Positions 32,401-41,680 of a stretch of DNA of 52,226 bases are shown here, in pieces. Source of the stretch: an uncultured Selenomonadales bacterium (GTDB taxonomy: Bacteria > Bacillota > Negativicutes > Selenomonadales > Selenomonadaceae). Positions within the stretch are counted from its first letter, which is position 1. Each line of letters starts with the position of its first letter. Location: the NCBI GenBank assembly GCA_946183785.1, contig CAMHCS010000017.1:1-52226 (forward strand), in the 5' to 3' direction. The position numbers and the translations under genes are program-made. The notes beneath the pieces are model-generated. The model was not told the origin of the DNA, did no database searches, and worked only from the letters and a program-made list of their open reading frames with translations.

Positions 32401-33729
32401 TCAATCGTCCTCCTTCTCGTTCCTCCCACGCACGATCATGCGCAGCGGCGCGCCCTCAAAGCCGAAAGTCTCACGCAGCTTGTTTTCCAGAAAGCGCACA
32501 TACGAAAAATGCATAAGCTCCGGATCGTTGACGAAAACGACGAATTTCGGCGGCTCGATGGCCGCCTGCGTGATGAAGAAAATCTTCAGCGGCCTGCCCT
32601 TGTGCGCGGGCGGTGGATTCACCGACAGCGCGTCGCGCAAAAGCTCGTTCAGCACGCTGGTCTGGACGCGCATGGACTGCTGCTCTGCGACGTATTTGAC
32701 CAGCTCTGTCACGCGATTGACGCGCTGGCCCGTCAGTGCGGACAGATACAGGATCGGCGCGTACTGCGCGAAGGGCAGTTTTTCCCGTGCATCCTCCGTG
32801 AAACGCAGCGTCGACTTTTCGTCCTTCCCCTCGTATATATCCCACTTGTTGACGACGAGAATCAGCCCCTTGCCCACTTCGTGGGCGTAGCCGACGATTC
32901 GCGCGTCCTGATCTGTAATGCCCTCCGGCGCGGAAATCACGACAAGCACCACGTTCGCCCTGTCCACGGCGCGAAGCGAGCGCAACACGCTGTAATGCTC
33001 AATTGCCTCGTCGATACGCGCCTTTCGCCGCATGCCCGCCGTGTCGATCAGCGTATACTTCGTACCGTCCTTCGTGAAGTGAGTGTCGATGGCGTCCCGC
33101 GTCGTGCCGGGTATATCGCTGACGATGACCCGCTCCTCGCCGAGAATCTTGTTGACCAGTGAGGACTTTCCGACGTTCGGCCTGCCAATGACGGCGATCC
33201 GTATCTCGTCGGTATCGACGTCCTCGTCCGCATCGTCGGGAAAATTCGCCGTGACCGCGTCGAGGAGGTCGCCGAGGTTCAGCGAGTTCGACGCGGCAAT
33301 CGGAATCGGGTCGCCGAGTCCCAAATTGTAAAATTCGTAAACGTCGGCTTCCTGTTTCGGGCTGTCGATTTTGTTCACCGCCAGCACCACGGGCTTTTTC
33401 GCCGTGCGGAGCATACGCGCGACTTCCTCGTCCGTCGAGGTCACGCCCGCGCGCCCGTCCACGACGAACACGATCACGTCTGCCTCGTCGACGGCGATTC
33501 GTGCCTGTTCGCGGATCGGCGTCAGAAACGTCTCTTCCTCGAACTCAATGCCCCCCGTATCCACCATCGTAAACGCGCGCCCAAGCCACTCCGCGTCCGC
33601 GTAGATACGGTCGCGGGTCACACCCGGCATGTCGTCCACGATGGAAATGCGCCGCTTCCCGATCTGGTTGAACAGCGTGGACTTCCCGACGTTCGGCCGC
33701 CCGACAATCGCCACAATCGGCTTGCTCAT
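32401..33729 (-). CDS. der: ribosome-assembly GTPase Der (EngA)
   Basis: The 442-aa protein has two tandem GTPase domains: the first with GRPNVGKSTLFN, DTGGIE and NKID, the second with GRPNVGKSSLVN, DTAGMRRKARID and NKWDIY. A KH-like C-terminal domain (PPAHKGRPLKIFFITQA) follows. It acts in 50S ribosome maturation. Its ATG overlaps the stop of the DUF512 gene (ATGA), showing coupling. Confidence 0.96.
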   Translation of the reverse strand: MSKPIVAIVGRPNVGKSTLFNQIGKRRISIVDDMPGVTRDRIYADAEWLGRAFTMVDTGGIEFEEETFLTPIREQARIAVDEADVIVFVVDGRAGVTSTDEEVARMLRTAKKPVVLAVNKIDSPKQEADVYEFYNLGLGDPIPIAASNSLNLGDLLDAVTANFPDDADEDVDTDEIRIAVIGRPNVGKSSLVNKILGEERVIVSDIPGTTRDAIDTHFTKDGTKYTLIDTAGMRRKARIDEAIEHYSVLRSLRAVDRANVVLVVISAPEGITDQDARIVGYAHEVGKGLILVVNKWDIYEGKDEKSTLRFTEDAREKLPFAQYAPILYLSALTGQRVNRVTELVKYVAEQQSMRVQTSVLNELLRDALSVNPPPAHKGRPLKIFFITQAAIEPPKFVVFVNDPELMHFSYVRFLENKLRETFGFEGAPLRMIVRGRNEKEDD

Positions 33730-35117
33730 TTATTTTCTCCTCCCAATTTCGTATATGCCGCGTTGCTCTGCCACATATAGGCGTGTTCGCCCGTCTCGTC
33801 CTGCGGCGTTTCCTGCCAATGCGCGAGCAGGCGGTACAGCTCCCCTCCGGTCAGCGCCGCCCGCACTTCGCAGCCGCAGGATTTGGACAGCATGCTCAGC
33901 GCCATATCGTCAAGAAAGACGTCCTCTCCCGCCCGGAACGCGCATTTCGGCACAATGACCGCGTCGAAAGGCGTTTCTTCGGACAGCGCCGTCACGATAT
34001 CCGCTCCGGTCAAAAGCCCAGACACCGTGACGGACGAGCCGAACCAGACGTTTTCCACCGGCCGCAGGCGCACAGTGAGATTCTCAAGGGAAAGCGCGTC
34101 GAAAAGCGATTGGAAAATCGGCGCGATGGACGTGCCACAGACGACCTCGACGGAGAACGGCTCGTCATACCCCGCCGCTTCGTCTTCCGCAGCAGCCGCT
34201 TCCCATTCCGATATGAAGCTCCGCGCCAGCCCGATCCCGTTGTCGAGCTGCGGGAAGCCGTCGTACTCTTCTTCCTCGGGAAGCGGCAGCCCCGCCATCA
34301 AATAAAACTCGTCGGCGAGATATACAAAACTCTCCCCGCTCTTTGCGCGGGATTTTTTTTGCCATTTCCCGACCTGCCCGACGACTTGCGCCGCCCCTTC
34401 TTTATCAAACGGCTTCAGCGGATAGCAGCCCTCACGGAATCTTGTCAGCCCCACGGGAACGATGGCCAACGAAAGCGCGTTGGGCCGCCTCTCCATCATG
34501 TCCTCAATGGTCTTGTCCAGATTGTCGCCGTCGTTCAGCCCCGGGCAAAGCACAATCTGCGCGTGATACCCGGTGCCCGCTTCATCCAGCTTGTCAAGCT
34601 GCTTCGTCAGCTCCGCCGCCCGGGGCGTGCCGAGCATCTTGGAGCGAAGCTCCATATCCGTCGTATGCACCGACACGAAAAGCGGCGACAGATGGTAGGC
34701 GGCAATGCGCTGAAAATCGAGCTCGCCCATGTTCGTCATCGTGATGAAATTCCCGTAGAGAAACGACAGGCGGTAATCGTCGTCCTTCACATAGAGGCTT
34801 TCCCGCATATCCGGCGCGACCTGGTCCACGAAGCAGAAAAGGCAGTGGTTCGCGCAGCTCCGTATGCCGTCGAACACCGCGGACGTAAACTCCGCGCCCA
34901 GCTCCTCATCGATATCCTTGTCGAAGGAAAAAAGCTCCCGCTCCCCGTCCGCATGCTCGACAAGCAGGTCGATTTCCTCCTCCGCCATCGCGAAGGAGAG
35001 GTCGATGATGTCCCGAAGCGGCTGATCGTTCACCGAAACAATTTTATCCCCCGGCAGGAGGCCCAGCTCCTCGGCGAGACTGCCGCGCGACACGCGGAGC
35101 ACCGTTCCGTATCCCAT
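33726..35117 (-). CDS. PDZ and DUF512 domain protein, putative Fe-S radical-type enzyme
   Basis: The 463-aa protein begins with a short PDZ-like domain (GTVLRVSRGSLAEELGLLPG) followed by CANHCLFCFVDQVAPDMRES, a C-x3-C-x2-C cluster typical of radical SAM-like proteins, and the DUF512 C-terminal domain. The function of the family is not established; its conserved place beside der suggests a translation-related role, which is inference. The ATG at 35117 was chosen because GGAAGGA precedes it; the GTG at 35141 would overlap miaB. The preceding gene miaB ends 4 bases upstream. Confidence 0.88.
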   Translation of the reverse strand: MGYGTVLRVSRGSLAEELGLLPGDKIVSVNDQPLRDIIDLSFAMAEEEIDLLVEHADGERELFSFDKDIDEELGAEFTSAVFDGIRSCANHCLFCFVDQVAPDMRESLYVKDDDYRLSFLYGNFITMTNMGELDFQRIAAYHLSPLFVSVHTTDMELRSKMLGTPRAAELTKQLDKLDEAGTGYHAQIVLCPGLNDGDNLDKTIEDMMERRPNALSLAIVPVGLTRFREGCYPLKPFDKEGAAQVVGQVGKWQKKSRAKSGESFVYLADEFYLMAGLPLPEEEEYDGFPQLDNGIGLARSFISEWEAAAAEDEAAGYDEPFSVEVVCGTSIAPIFQSLFDALSLENLTVRLRPVENVWFGSSVTVSGLLTGADIVTALSEETPFDAVIVPKCAFRAGEDVFLDDMALSMLSKSCGCEVRAALTGGELYRLLAHWQETPQDETGEHAYMWQSNAAYTKLGGENK

Positions 35118-35121
35118 ATCG

Positions 35122-36450
35122 TTATCCTTCCGCTCGCTCACCTTTGAGCACCCATGTCTGCGGCTGCGTGATTTTCACCTGCGCGAGCTCCCCGATTTTC
35201 TCCCCGTCCCGATGCGGCCAGAGCACGATTTTTCCCGTCCTCGTCCGTCCCGTCCAGACTGCTTCGTCGGTCCGGCTCGGCCCCTCGATCAGGACTTCCT
35301 GCGTCGTGCCGGCAAGCCGTTCGTTGATTTCAAGGCTGATCTTGTTTTGCAGCTCCATCAGCCGCTCCAGCCGCTCGTGCTTGACCTCGTCAGGCACCTG
35401 ACCTTCCAGCTTCGCCGCCGGCGTTCCCGAGCGCGGCGAATACAGGAACGTGTACGCCGCGTCGTAGCGGATTTCTCGCAGGAAGTCGAGCAGCGCCTCG
35501 AAATCCTCTTCCGTCTCGCCGGGAAAGCCGACGATCAGGTCTGTCGTCAGGCTCGCGTTCGGCACATTTTCACGAATGGCACGGACAAGCCCCCTGTATT
35601 TCTCCGTCGTGTAATTACGGTTCATTGCTTTCAGTATCCTGTCGCTGCCGTGCTGAATCGGTAGATGGAAATGCTCGCAGATATGTCGCCCGTCCCGCAC
35701 CGCCGCGATCAATCGCGGCGAAAGGTCCTTTGGGTGCGAGGTCATGAAGCGCACGCGCTCGACTCCCTCGACTTCGTCCGCCATCGCCAGCAGCCCGGCA
35801 AAATCCGTAAGCCCGTGATCCTTCCCGTAGGAATTGACGTTCTGCCCGAGCAGCGTGATCTCGCGGAAGCCTTTCGCCGCGGCGTCCTCAATCTCGCCCA
35901 GGATATCCTCCGGACTCCGGCTTCGCTCCCGGCCCCGCACATACGGCACAATGCAGTAAGTGCAGAAATTGTCGCAGCCGTACATGATTGGCACCCACGC
36001 CGAGACCGTCCCCTGCCGCGCGGGCGTTCCTTCTTCCGGCAGCGTCCCGTCCTCCGTTACGTCGACGACATGGGGAACGCGCTCCGCCAGAAGCTCCCCG
36101 ACGACGCGCGAAAGCTCGCCGAGCCGCCCCGTGCCAAGCACAAAATCTATATGCGGCGCGCGACGGATCAGCGCGTCGCTCTCTTTCTGCGCCATGCAGC
36201 CCGTCACGCCGAAGAGTAGCGACGGCCGTTCGCGTTTCAGACGCTTGATCTCGCCGATTTTCCCGTAGGCCTTATCCTCCGCCGTCTCCCGCACACAGCA
36301 GGTGTGCATCAAAATGAGGTCTGCCTTCTCCGCGTCCTCCGTCGATGCAAACCCAATCTCCCGAAGCTGCCCTTCCATGCGCTCCGCCTCGGCAAAATTC
36401 ATCTGGCAGCCGTAAACGATCATCTTGACCAGCCGATTTTTTTGCGTCAT
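35122..36450 (-). CDS. miaB: tRNA-2-methylthio-N6-dimethylallyladenosine synthase
   Basis: The 442-aa radical SAM enzyme adds a methylthio group to i6A37 of tRNA. The N-terminal UPF0004 domain has YGCQMN, HTCCVRETAE and GCMAQ, whose cysteines bind the auxiliary cluster. The radical SAM motif is GCDNFCTYCIVPYVRGRERS, and the C-terminal TRAM domain ends with ITQPQTWVLKG. It heads the run down to uvrC. Confidence 0.95.
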   Translation of the reverse strand: MTQKNRLVKMIVYGCQMNFAEAERMEGQLREIGFASTEDAEKADLILMHTCCVRETAEDKAYGKIGEIKRLKRERPSLLFGVTGCMAQKESDALIRRAPHIDFVLGTGRLGELSRVVGELLAERVPHVVDVTEDGTLPEEGTPARQGTVSAWVPIMYGCDNFCTYCIVPYVRGRERSRSPEDILGEIEDAAAKGFREITLLGQNVNSYGKDHGLTDFAGLLAMADEVEGVERVRFMTSHPKDLSPRLIAAVRDGRHICEHFHLPIQHGSDRILKAMNRNYTTEKYRGLVRAIRENVPNASLTTDLIVGFPGETEEDFEALLDFLREIRYDAAYTFLYSPRSGTPAAKLEGQVPDEVKHERLERLMELQNKISLEINERLAGTTQEVLIEGPSRTDEAVWTGRTRTGKIVLWPHRDGEKIGELAQVKITQPQTWVLKGERAEG

Positions 36451-36480
36451 CGATTCAACTTCCTATCTGTCCGTTTATAA

Positions 36481-37944
36481 TCAGCGGCCTTTCGCCAGCG
36501 CGGCCCGTCTGCTTTCGCGTCCGGCGACTTCGTTGTAAAGCGCTGCGAGGATCGGCGTCATCGTGTCCGTGTTCGTCGTGAAGCCTTGCAGCACGAGCGG
36601 GTTGCCTCTCGAATCATAAAGCGCTTCCTCCAGAGAAATCTTGTACCCGACGCGCTTGTCCTTCAGGCGCTCGCTCCCGTACCTTTGAATCAGCACGTAA
36701 CGGCATCCCGTTTCTTTCGCCTGCCGAATCGCCTCCGCCAGCTTGTTTTCGCCGGGCAAGTCGGAAAAGGCGGTGCGGGCCGCCACGAGGCCGTCCGTTT
36801 CCCTGCGCAGGATATCAAAGGCCGCCAGCCGCATGTAGGGCAGATCGTCGATGATCGCCTCGTCCAGACTATAATCCGCGAAGAGAAGGACACGTACCCC
36901 GTCGTCCGCCTCGTCAAGAGACGTCCGCGAACGCACCGCGTCGCCCTCGTAAGGCACGCCGTCTTCCTGGAACCGCTCCATTTCTCGCCGCTTCTCCGTC
37001 ACGAAGTCGAAATACCGGCGAAGCGCCACATCCACATACCCGGTCATATCGTGCGCAAAGCGTTCCGACCCTCTCGGTCGGCTCCACCGCTGCAAACTGC
37101 CGAATTGCACATAGCTGGCGTCAAGCGATTGTATAACGACATGAATCGGATCGCTCGCCATCGCCACCCGGTCGACGTGCATATCGCTGTGTGCGTCCGC
37201 AAATGCGCGGTTCCCGACGGCGGGAGCGCCAAAGGTCACGACGTCGAGCTGCTCCGTCGGGACGCCCATGGCCATCAGCCGCGCCGCAAACAGCACGGCT
37301 ACCGCGCCGCCAAGACTATGTCCAGTCACACAAAGCTTCGCGTCCGGATCGTCCGCCAGAATATCTTTAATTTCCTCGCCGAAGGTCTTGCCGTTTTCCC
37401 GATGGGAAAAAAACGCCGCCTGCGTGTAGCGAGTAAAGCCGCCGTGCGTAAGCGGCTCTGACGAGCTCATCTTCGGACGCTTCATTTCCTTTTCAAATTC
37501 GTCCGGCGTCTTTCCTGCGAACGGCACCTTCCGCATCGCGAGGTCGGCCTTTATGTCCTTCAGGTCGCTGGTTCCTGTCACCGAGACGAGATACCGCGCC
37601 CCGCCGTTCGGCGATTTATCGTTTTTCATGAAATAATATTTCGCCGCGACCTTTTCCGTGTCCTCGCGGTAGGGCTGCAGCACCCAGCCAAAATCTGCAA
37701 GCGTTTCTCTCGCGACAAGGCCGACGCGGTCGCTGTAACTCGCCAATGAAATCAGCGAGCAAAGATACTCCAGCGGAGGATTGGAAACCGTCGTCTCCTC
37801 ATAAACCGCCGAGTTCCCCTCAGCATATCCCCCCATGTCCGCCGCCTGCGCCACGACAGGCGCAAGGAACAGCATAAGCGCAAGGAACGCGCAAAACGTG
37901 AACCGACAGAAATCAGAAAATATTTTATGAGCCATGTCGCCCAA
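36481..37944 (-). CDS. secreted class-3 lipase-like protein
   Basis: The 487-aa protein has a signal peptide (MAHKIFSDFCRFTFCAFLAL through APVVAQAAD). Its alpha/beta-hydrolase core carries the nucleophile elbow CVTGHSLGGAVAVLFA, VVTFGAPAVGNRAFAD and an aspartate region, the pattern of lipase class 3. The C-terminal 160 residues (from about 330, VRVLLFADYSLDEAIIDDLP) form a second unrecognised domain. It probably acts in the periplasm on lipids or esters; the substrate is unknown. The start is a TTG with GGATGGAGAAAAG upstream; the ATG three codons later is an alternative. Confidence 0.82.
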   Translation of the reverse strand: MGDMAHKIFSDFCRFTFCAFLALMLFLAPVVAQAADMGGYAEGNSAVYEETTVSNPPLEYLCSLISLASYSDRVGLVARETLADFGWVLQPYREDTEKVAAKYYFMKNDKSPNGGARYLVSVTGTSDLKDIKADLAMRKVPFAGKTPDEFEKEMKRPKMSSSEPLTHGGFTRYTQAAFFSHRENGKTFGEEIKDILADDPDAKLCVTGHSLGGAVAVLFAARLMAMGVPTEQLDVVTFGAPAVGNRAFADAHSDMHVDRVAMASDPIHVVIQSLDASYVQFGSLQRWSRPRGSERFAHDMTGYVDVALRRYFDFVTEKRREMERFQEDGVPYEGDAVRSRTSLDEADDGVRVLLFADYSLDEAIIDDLPYMRLAAFDILRRETDGLVAARTAFSDLPGENKLAEAIRQAKETGCRYVLIQRYGSERLKDKRVGYKISLEEALYDSRGNPLVLQGFTTNTDTMTPILAALYNEVAGRESRRAALAKGR

Positions 37945-38153
37945 CTTTTCTCCATCCTTTCATTTTGCACATTTTCAATATTTATATATTGTATCACACT
38001 TCACCATATCATAAAACACTGAGTTGGTTGTCGAGTAAAGCGTTTCCAAAAAATGTGAAATCCGTTGCCGTTTGCATAAGAAAAATGTGATTTCATGTGT
38101 GGTTTTCTAAAGAAAAATGTGATATGCTGTTTTCTGAATGGAGGGCGATATGA

Positions 38154-39494
38154 ATGGAGCCACGTTTGGAACGCAAGGTTGATAAGATATTACGCGACTG
38201 GAAAAACTCGGCGGATAAACTCCCATTGATTGTCAGAGGCGCACGTCAAATTGGAAAAACAGAAGCAATCAATCATTTTGCAAAAGCAAATTACCCGCAT
38301 TGGGTGGAAATCAACTTCCTCCTACAGCCGGAATATCAAAGCATCTTTGCCGACGGCTTTAATGTGGACGCAATCTTGCAGAATATTACCTTGATCAATC
38401 CCGCTTTGTCGATAGTCCCTCATGAAACTCTCATTTTCTTCGACGAGATGCAGGCCTGCCCGAGCTGTGCCACAAGCCTGAAATCCTTTAAGCTCGACGG
38501 ACGGTACGACATCATTTGCTCCGGCTCGCTCATGGGGCTGAATGTGCAGGAAATCGAATCCAACAGCGTCGGCTATAAACAGGACTTTCAGATGTATCCG
38601 CTGGATTTCGAGGAATACCTGTGGGCAAAGGGATATACACCTGCGCAAATCGAGATATTCTATCGCCATATGCAAACGGCAGAAGCCCTTTCCGCCCCGG
38701 CCCTCAACGCCCTGCGAAAGAATTTCCGCGAATACTTGATTCTCGGCGGAATGCCCGCCGTCGTCTGGTCTTTTATCCGGCAAAAGAATTTCAGCGGAAC
38801 GCTCGCCTTGCAAAAACAGCTTCTTTTGGATTATGAAGAGGACATCACAAAATATGCAGGCGGATTGGACAAAGGAAAAATCCTGAACGTGTATCGCAAG
38901 ATTCCCGTCTTTTTGGGCAAGGACAACAAAAAATTCCAGATCACGAAAGTCGCCCACGGCGCCCGCAGCCGCGAGTACGTCGGCGTCACGGACTGGCTGG
39001 TCAATGCGGGGATTGTCAATACCTGTTACTGCCTGGAGCATCCGGAGCTGCCTTTGCGCGGCAATTACAATCCCGACAACTACCGCCTGTACTATGGCGA
39101 CACAGGACTGCTCATCGCCAGTCTCGACGAGGAAGCGCAGACGGATTTGCGCGCGAATAAGAACTTCGGCGTTTACAAAGGCGCCCTGTTCGAGAACATG
39201 GTTGCCCAAATGCTCGTACAGCAAGGGTATTCGCTTTATTTTTACCGCAACAACAACGCCACCGTGGAAATAGACTTCTTCCTTCGCGACGCCGACAGTC
39301 TTGTCCCTGTTGAAGTAAAAGCCACAAACGGAGCTTCAAAGTCGTTGAACGAACTGCTCCGTCATGAAGACTACCCCGATATTCGATATGGCATAAAACT
39401 CGGGGATACGAATATCGGCCGGAGCGAGCATTTCTATACGTTCCCCTATGCGCTGACATTTTTGCTGAAACGGTGGTTCCGGGAAAGAATTTGA
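38154..39494 (+). CDS. AAA-type ATPase with DUF4143 domain
   Basis: The 446-aa protein opens with a P-loop (LIVRGARQIGKTEAINHF, about 24-41), followed by Walker B ETLIFFDEMQACP and SGSLMGL. The C-terminal DUF4143 domain has YYGDTGLLIASL and a PD-(D/E)XK-like end (NNNATVEIDFFLRDADSLVP, then VEVKATNGASKS). The family is widespread and scattered by transfer; function unknown, sometimes near toxin-antitoxin or defence genes. GGAGGGCG precedes the ATG. Its codon use is somewhat more AT-rich than the housekeeping genes on the left. It is divergent from the lipase gene across about 210 bases. Confidence 0.9.
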   Translation: MEPRLERKVDKILRDWKNSADKLPLIVRGARQIGKTEAINHFAKANYPHWVEINFLLQPEYQSIFADGFNVDAILQNITLINPALSIVPHETLIFFDEMQACPSCATSLKSFKLDGRYDIICSGSLMGLNVQEIESNSVGYKQDFQMYPLDFEEYLWAKGYTPAQIEIFYRHMQTAEALSAPALNALRKNFREYLILGGMPAVVWSFIRQKNFSGTLALQKQLLLDYEEDITKYAGGLDKGKILNVYRKIPVFLGKDNKKFQITKVAHGARSREYVGVTDWLVNAGIVNTCYCLEHPELPLRGNYNPDNYRLYYGDTGLLIASLDEEAQTDLRANKNFGVYKGALFENMVAQMLVQQGYSLYFYRNNNATVEIDFFLRDADSLVPVEVKATNGASKSLNELLRHEDYPDIRYGIKLGDTNIGRSEHFYTFPYALTFLLKRWFRERI

Positions 39495-39585
39495 ATGCCT
39501 GCATGAATCAAGTGTGCGCAGAGTGGCCTTATTGTCTTAAACACGCGCCTAAACATTGCGACCATCAGTTTTTCATCAACATTGT

Positions 39586-39620
39586 TATAATATACTTGCA
39601 ATCGGGGCAGCCCGATTGCA
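39586..39620 (+). promoter_or_regulatory. -10 box and 5' hairpin of the von Willebrand A gene
   Basis: TATAAT at 39586-39591 is followed directly by a perfect hairpin, TGCAATCGGG-GCAG-CCCGATTGCA (39597-39620), in the untranslated leader. It could be an operator or an mRNA stabiliser. Confidence 0.5.
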
Positions 39621-39657
39621 GAAAACTCATTTCATTGCGGAAAGGAAGGTTGATATC

Positions 39658-40431
39658 ATGTTTCGTTATCTGCTGACCGTACTGTTCATGCTGCTGGCAA
39701 TCAGCGGGCCGTGTCCGGTCTCCTCGGCCGCCGCACCGGAGGAACCCGTGCCGGAAAAAAACGTAAAGCAAGTCCTGCTCCCCCATGCGCATAAAGAGAG
39801 CTGCGAACTGACCGCCGCAGAGCCGGTCCAGATCATCTGCATCCTCGATCGGTCCGGCTCCATGCAAAAGCTCACCGGCGACGTCATCGGCGGCTATAAT
39901 TCCTTCCTGGCGCAGCAGCGGCAGGAACCCGGCACGGCGGAAGTGACAACGATACTGTTCGACGACAAGTATGAGACAATCGCAGCGGGCGTCGACCTCC
40001 AGGAAGCACCGGAGCTGACCTCGTCCACCTACTACGCCCGCGGCACAACCGCACTGCTGGATGCCATCGGACGAACGATCATGGAAACGGCAGGCCGGAT
40101 GGAAAAGGAAAACATTTGCCCCATGAAACGGCGCGTCCTGTTCATGATCATGACCGACGGACTGGAAAACGCCAGCCGCGAGTACGACAAGGCAACGGTA
40201 AAAGCCTTGATCGAATCGACCACGAACGACTATCACTGGAATTACATTTTCATGGGCGCCAATATCGACTCCGTCTCCGAGGCGGCCGCCATCGGAATCC
40301 GTGCCGACCACGCGATGAACTACGCCCATGACAGCAAAGGCGTGCAGGAATCATTCTCCCGCATGAGCGAAGCCGCGAAAGAAGCACGCGAAAACGGCAG
40401 CGTAGGCGAGAATTGGAAGAACGGGCAGTAA
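39658..40431 (+). CDS. secreted von Willebrand factor A domain protein
   Basis: The 257-aa protein has a signal peptide (MFRYLLTVLFMLLAISGPCP, cut near SSAAAPEE) and a VWA domain with the metal site DRSGS at 64-68, the Thr in RGTTALLDAIG and MTDGLENAS. It probably binds protein ligands through a divalent metal in the periplasm. The C-terminal 60 residues (IFMGANIDSVSEAAAIGI) complete the Rossmann-like fold. GGAAAGGAAGG precedes the ATG. A terminator follows at 40567-40608. Confidence 0.85.
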   Translation: MFRYLLTVLFMLLAISGPCPVSSAAAPEEPVPEKNVKQVLLPHAHKESCELTAAEPVQIICILDRSGSMQKLTGDVIGGYNSFLAQQRQEPGTAEVTTILFDDKYETIAAGVDLQEAPELTSSTYYARGTTALLDAIGRTIMETAGRMEKENICPMKRRVLFMIMTDGLENASREYDKATVKALIESTTNDYHWNYIFMGANIDSVSEAAAIGIRADHAMNYAHDSKGVQESFSRMSEAAKEARENGSVGENWKNGQ

Positions 40432-40566
40432 GTTTCCACATATTTTGACAATCGGCAATAACAGAAAAAACGGCCATGCTAACTGTACACATCGCATGCG
40501 AGGCTATCAAAACCAACCATTCGTGAAGCCAAATAAGGATGAAAACCTTCGATATTCTCCAAAACT

Positions 40567-40608
40567 GAAACGGGCCATGCAGGTTATTTTTCCTGCACGG
40601 CCCGTTTT
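40567..40608. terminator. terminator between converging transcripts
   Basis: AAACGGGCCATGCAGG pairs with CCTGCACGGCCCGTTT, one mismatch, loop TTATTTTT. It lies between the VWA gene (plus) and the end of the PolC/FtsZ-like operon (minus). Confidence 0.75.
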
Positions 40609-40691
40609 GCATAGTGGACGTAACAAATTTATCGTACGACCAATCTTTTTCAGTGAAAATGGATACAAGACCATCCAAAGATTAAGTTCTT

Positions 40692-41615
40692 TTACAAACA
40701 TAAATTCTCCCACATTGTTATGGAATTTGGAAGTATCGACTTATATTTTTCGTAAAACTTTTCTAATTCAATTCTCTTGATTATTTCAATTCCCTCCATC
40801 CCCTCTGAATTCTCGATTATCCTGGCATATAAATAAACAATGTATCCATCATTAACATACTCTAAGTAATCCTTTGCATCAATAGAGGTATTTCCCGCTT
40901 TGACTTGAATGACAGCTTTTCGATGATTGGTCAGAGATCGCGAAATCAATTCACACTCAATTTTTATAGTTGTCGATTTATTAGCAATCGAATTTGACAA
41001 AACATAGTAATCTTTTTCTAATTGTAAATACGAAATAACCAATTCTTCCAAATCAAAATCAGGAAGATTATCGATTATATTGCCACTTAAAGGAATATAA
41101 TTATAATATTCTTCTCCAGATAATTTATTGTAAATGTACTTTGAGTATTCAACAATTGTTTGATCTGTAATTGTCTGTGTAACACCTCCATTAGCACGTG
41201 TAAAGGATGCTTTGAGTTTTCCCGGCACTTGCAATCCAACCTTATAGGCTTTTACAGGTATTATAGCCCCAATATCCAAATCGCAATTACATGCAGGTTC
41301 TGCTCTTCCCGTAGTACGACATATCCAATAGCCCCCATCTAAATCGCGTGTCCAAAAAAGATCGTCCTCTGAAGCATCAAGGAATACATTAAGAGCATGA
41401 TTGAGTCGTCTTCCATTTTCACGACAATCTATTTTCACTGCGTCAAAAAAATCTTTATAACTTGCGATAGTACTTTTTCCAGCATCGTATATATAACTCC
41501 ATCCAATTGCTATATACTGCTTATCACTATATAGACAATAATCAATTAAAGCGTTTCGATTCCTTGCGTCCGTCTTTAAATTGATTCGTGTTACAAAATC
41601 TTTATTGGCGGCCAT
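40692..41615 (-). CDS. hypothetical protein with a nuclease-like motif, 307 aa
   Basis: Not recognised as a whole. The N-terminal half has YIAIGWSYIYD and DDLFWTRDLDGGYWICRTTG, a W/G-rich segment somewhat like EVE or related nucleotide-recognition folds. The C-terminal half has IKIECELISRSLTNHRKAVI followed by QVKAG, which fits the E-x-n-(Q/E)-x-K pattern of Mrr-type PD-(D/E)XK nucleases. Both readings are by eye. AAAAGGGGGAG precedes the ATG at 41615; the frame to 41723 overlaps the polymerase gene. It is the last gene of the operon and the most AT-rich. Confidence 0.6.
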   Translation of the reverse strand: MAANKDFVTRINLKTDARNRNALIDYCLYSDKQYIAIGWSYIYDAGKSTIASYKDFFDAVKIDCRENGRRLNHALNVFLDASEDDLFWTRDLDGGYWICRTTGRAEPACNCDLDIGAIIPVKAYKVGLQVPGKLKASFTRANGGVTQTITDQTIVEYSKYIYNKLSGEEYYNYIPLSGNIIDNLPDFDLEELVISYLQLEKDYYVLSNSIANKSTTIKIECELISRSLTNHRKAVIQVKAGNTSIDAKDYLEYVNDGYIVYLYARIIENSEGMEGIEIIKRIELEKFYEKYKSILPNSITMWENLCL

Positions 41616-41680
41616 AACCACTCCCCCTTTTTTATAATATTTCTCCAAATCAATCCCCGTTCCTTTTTTTTCGCATTTTT

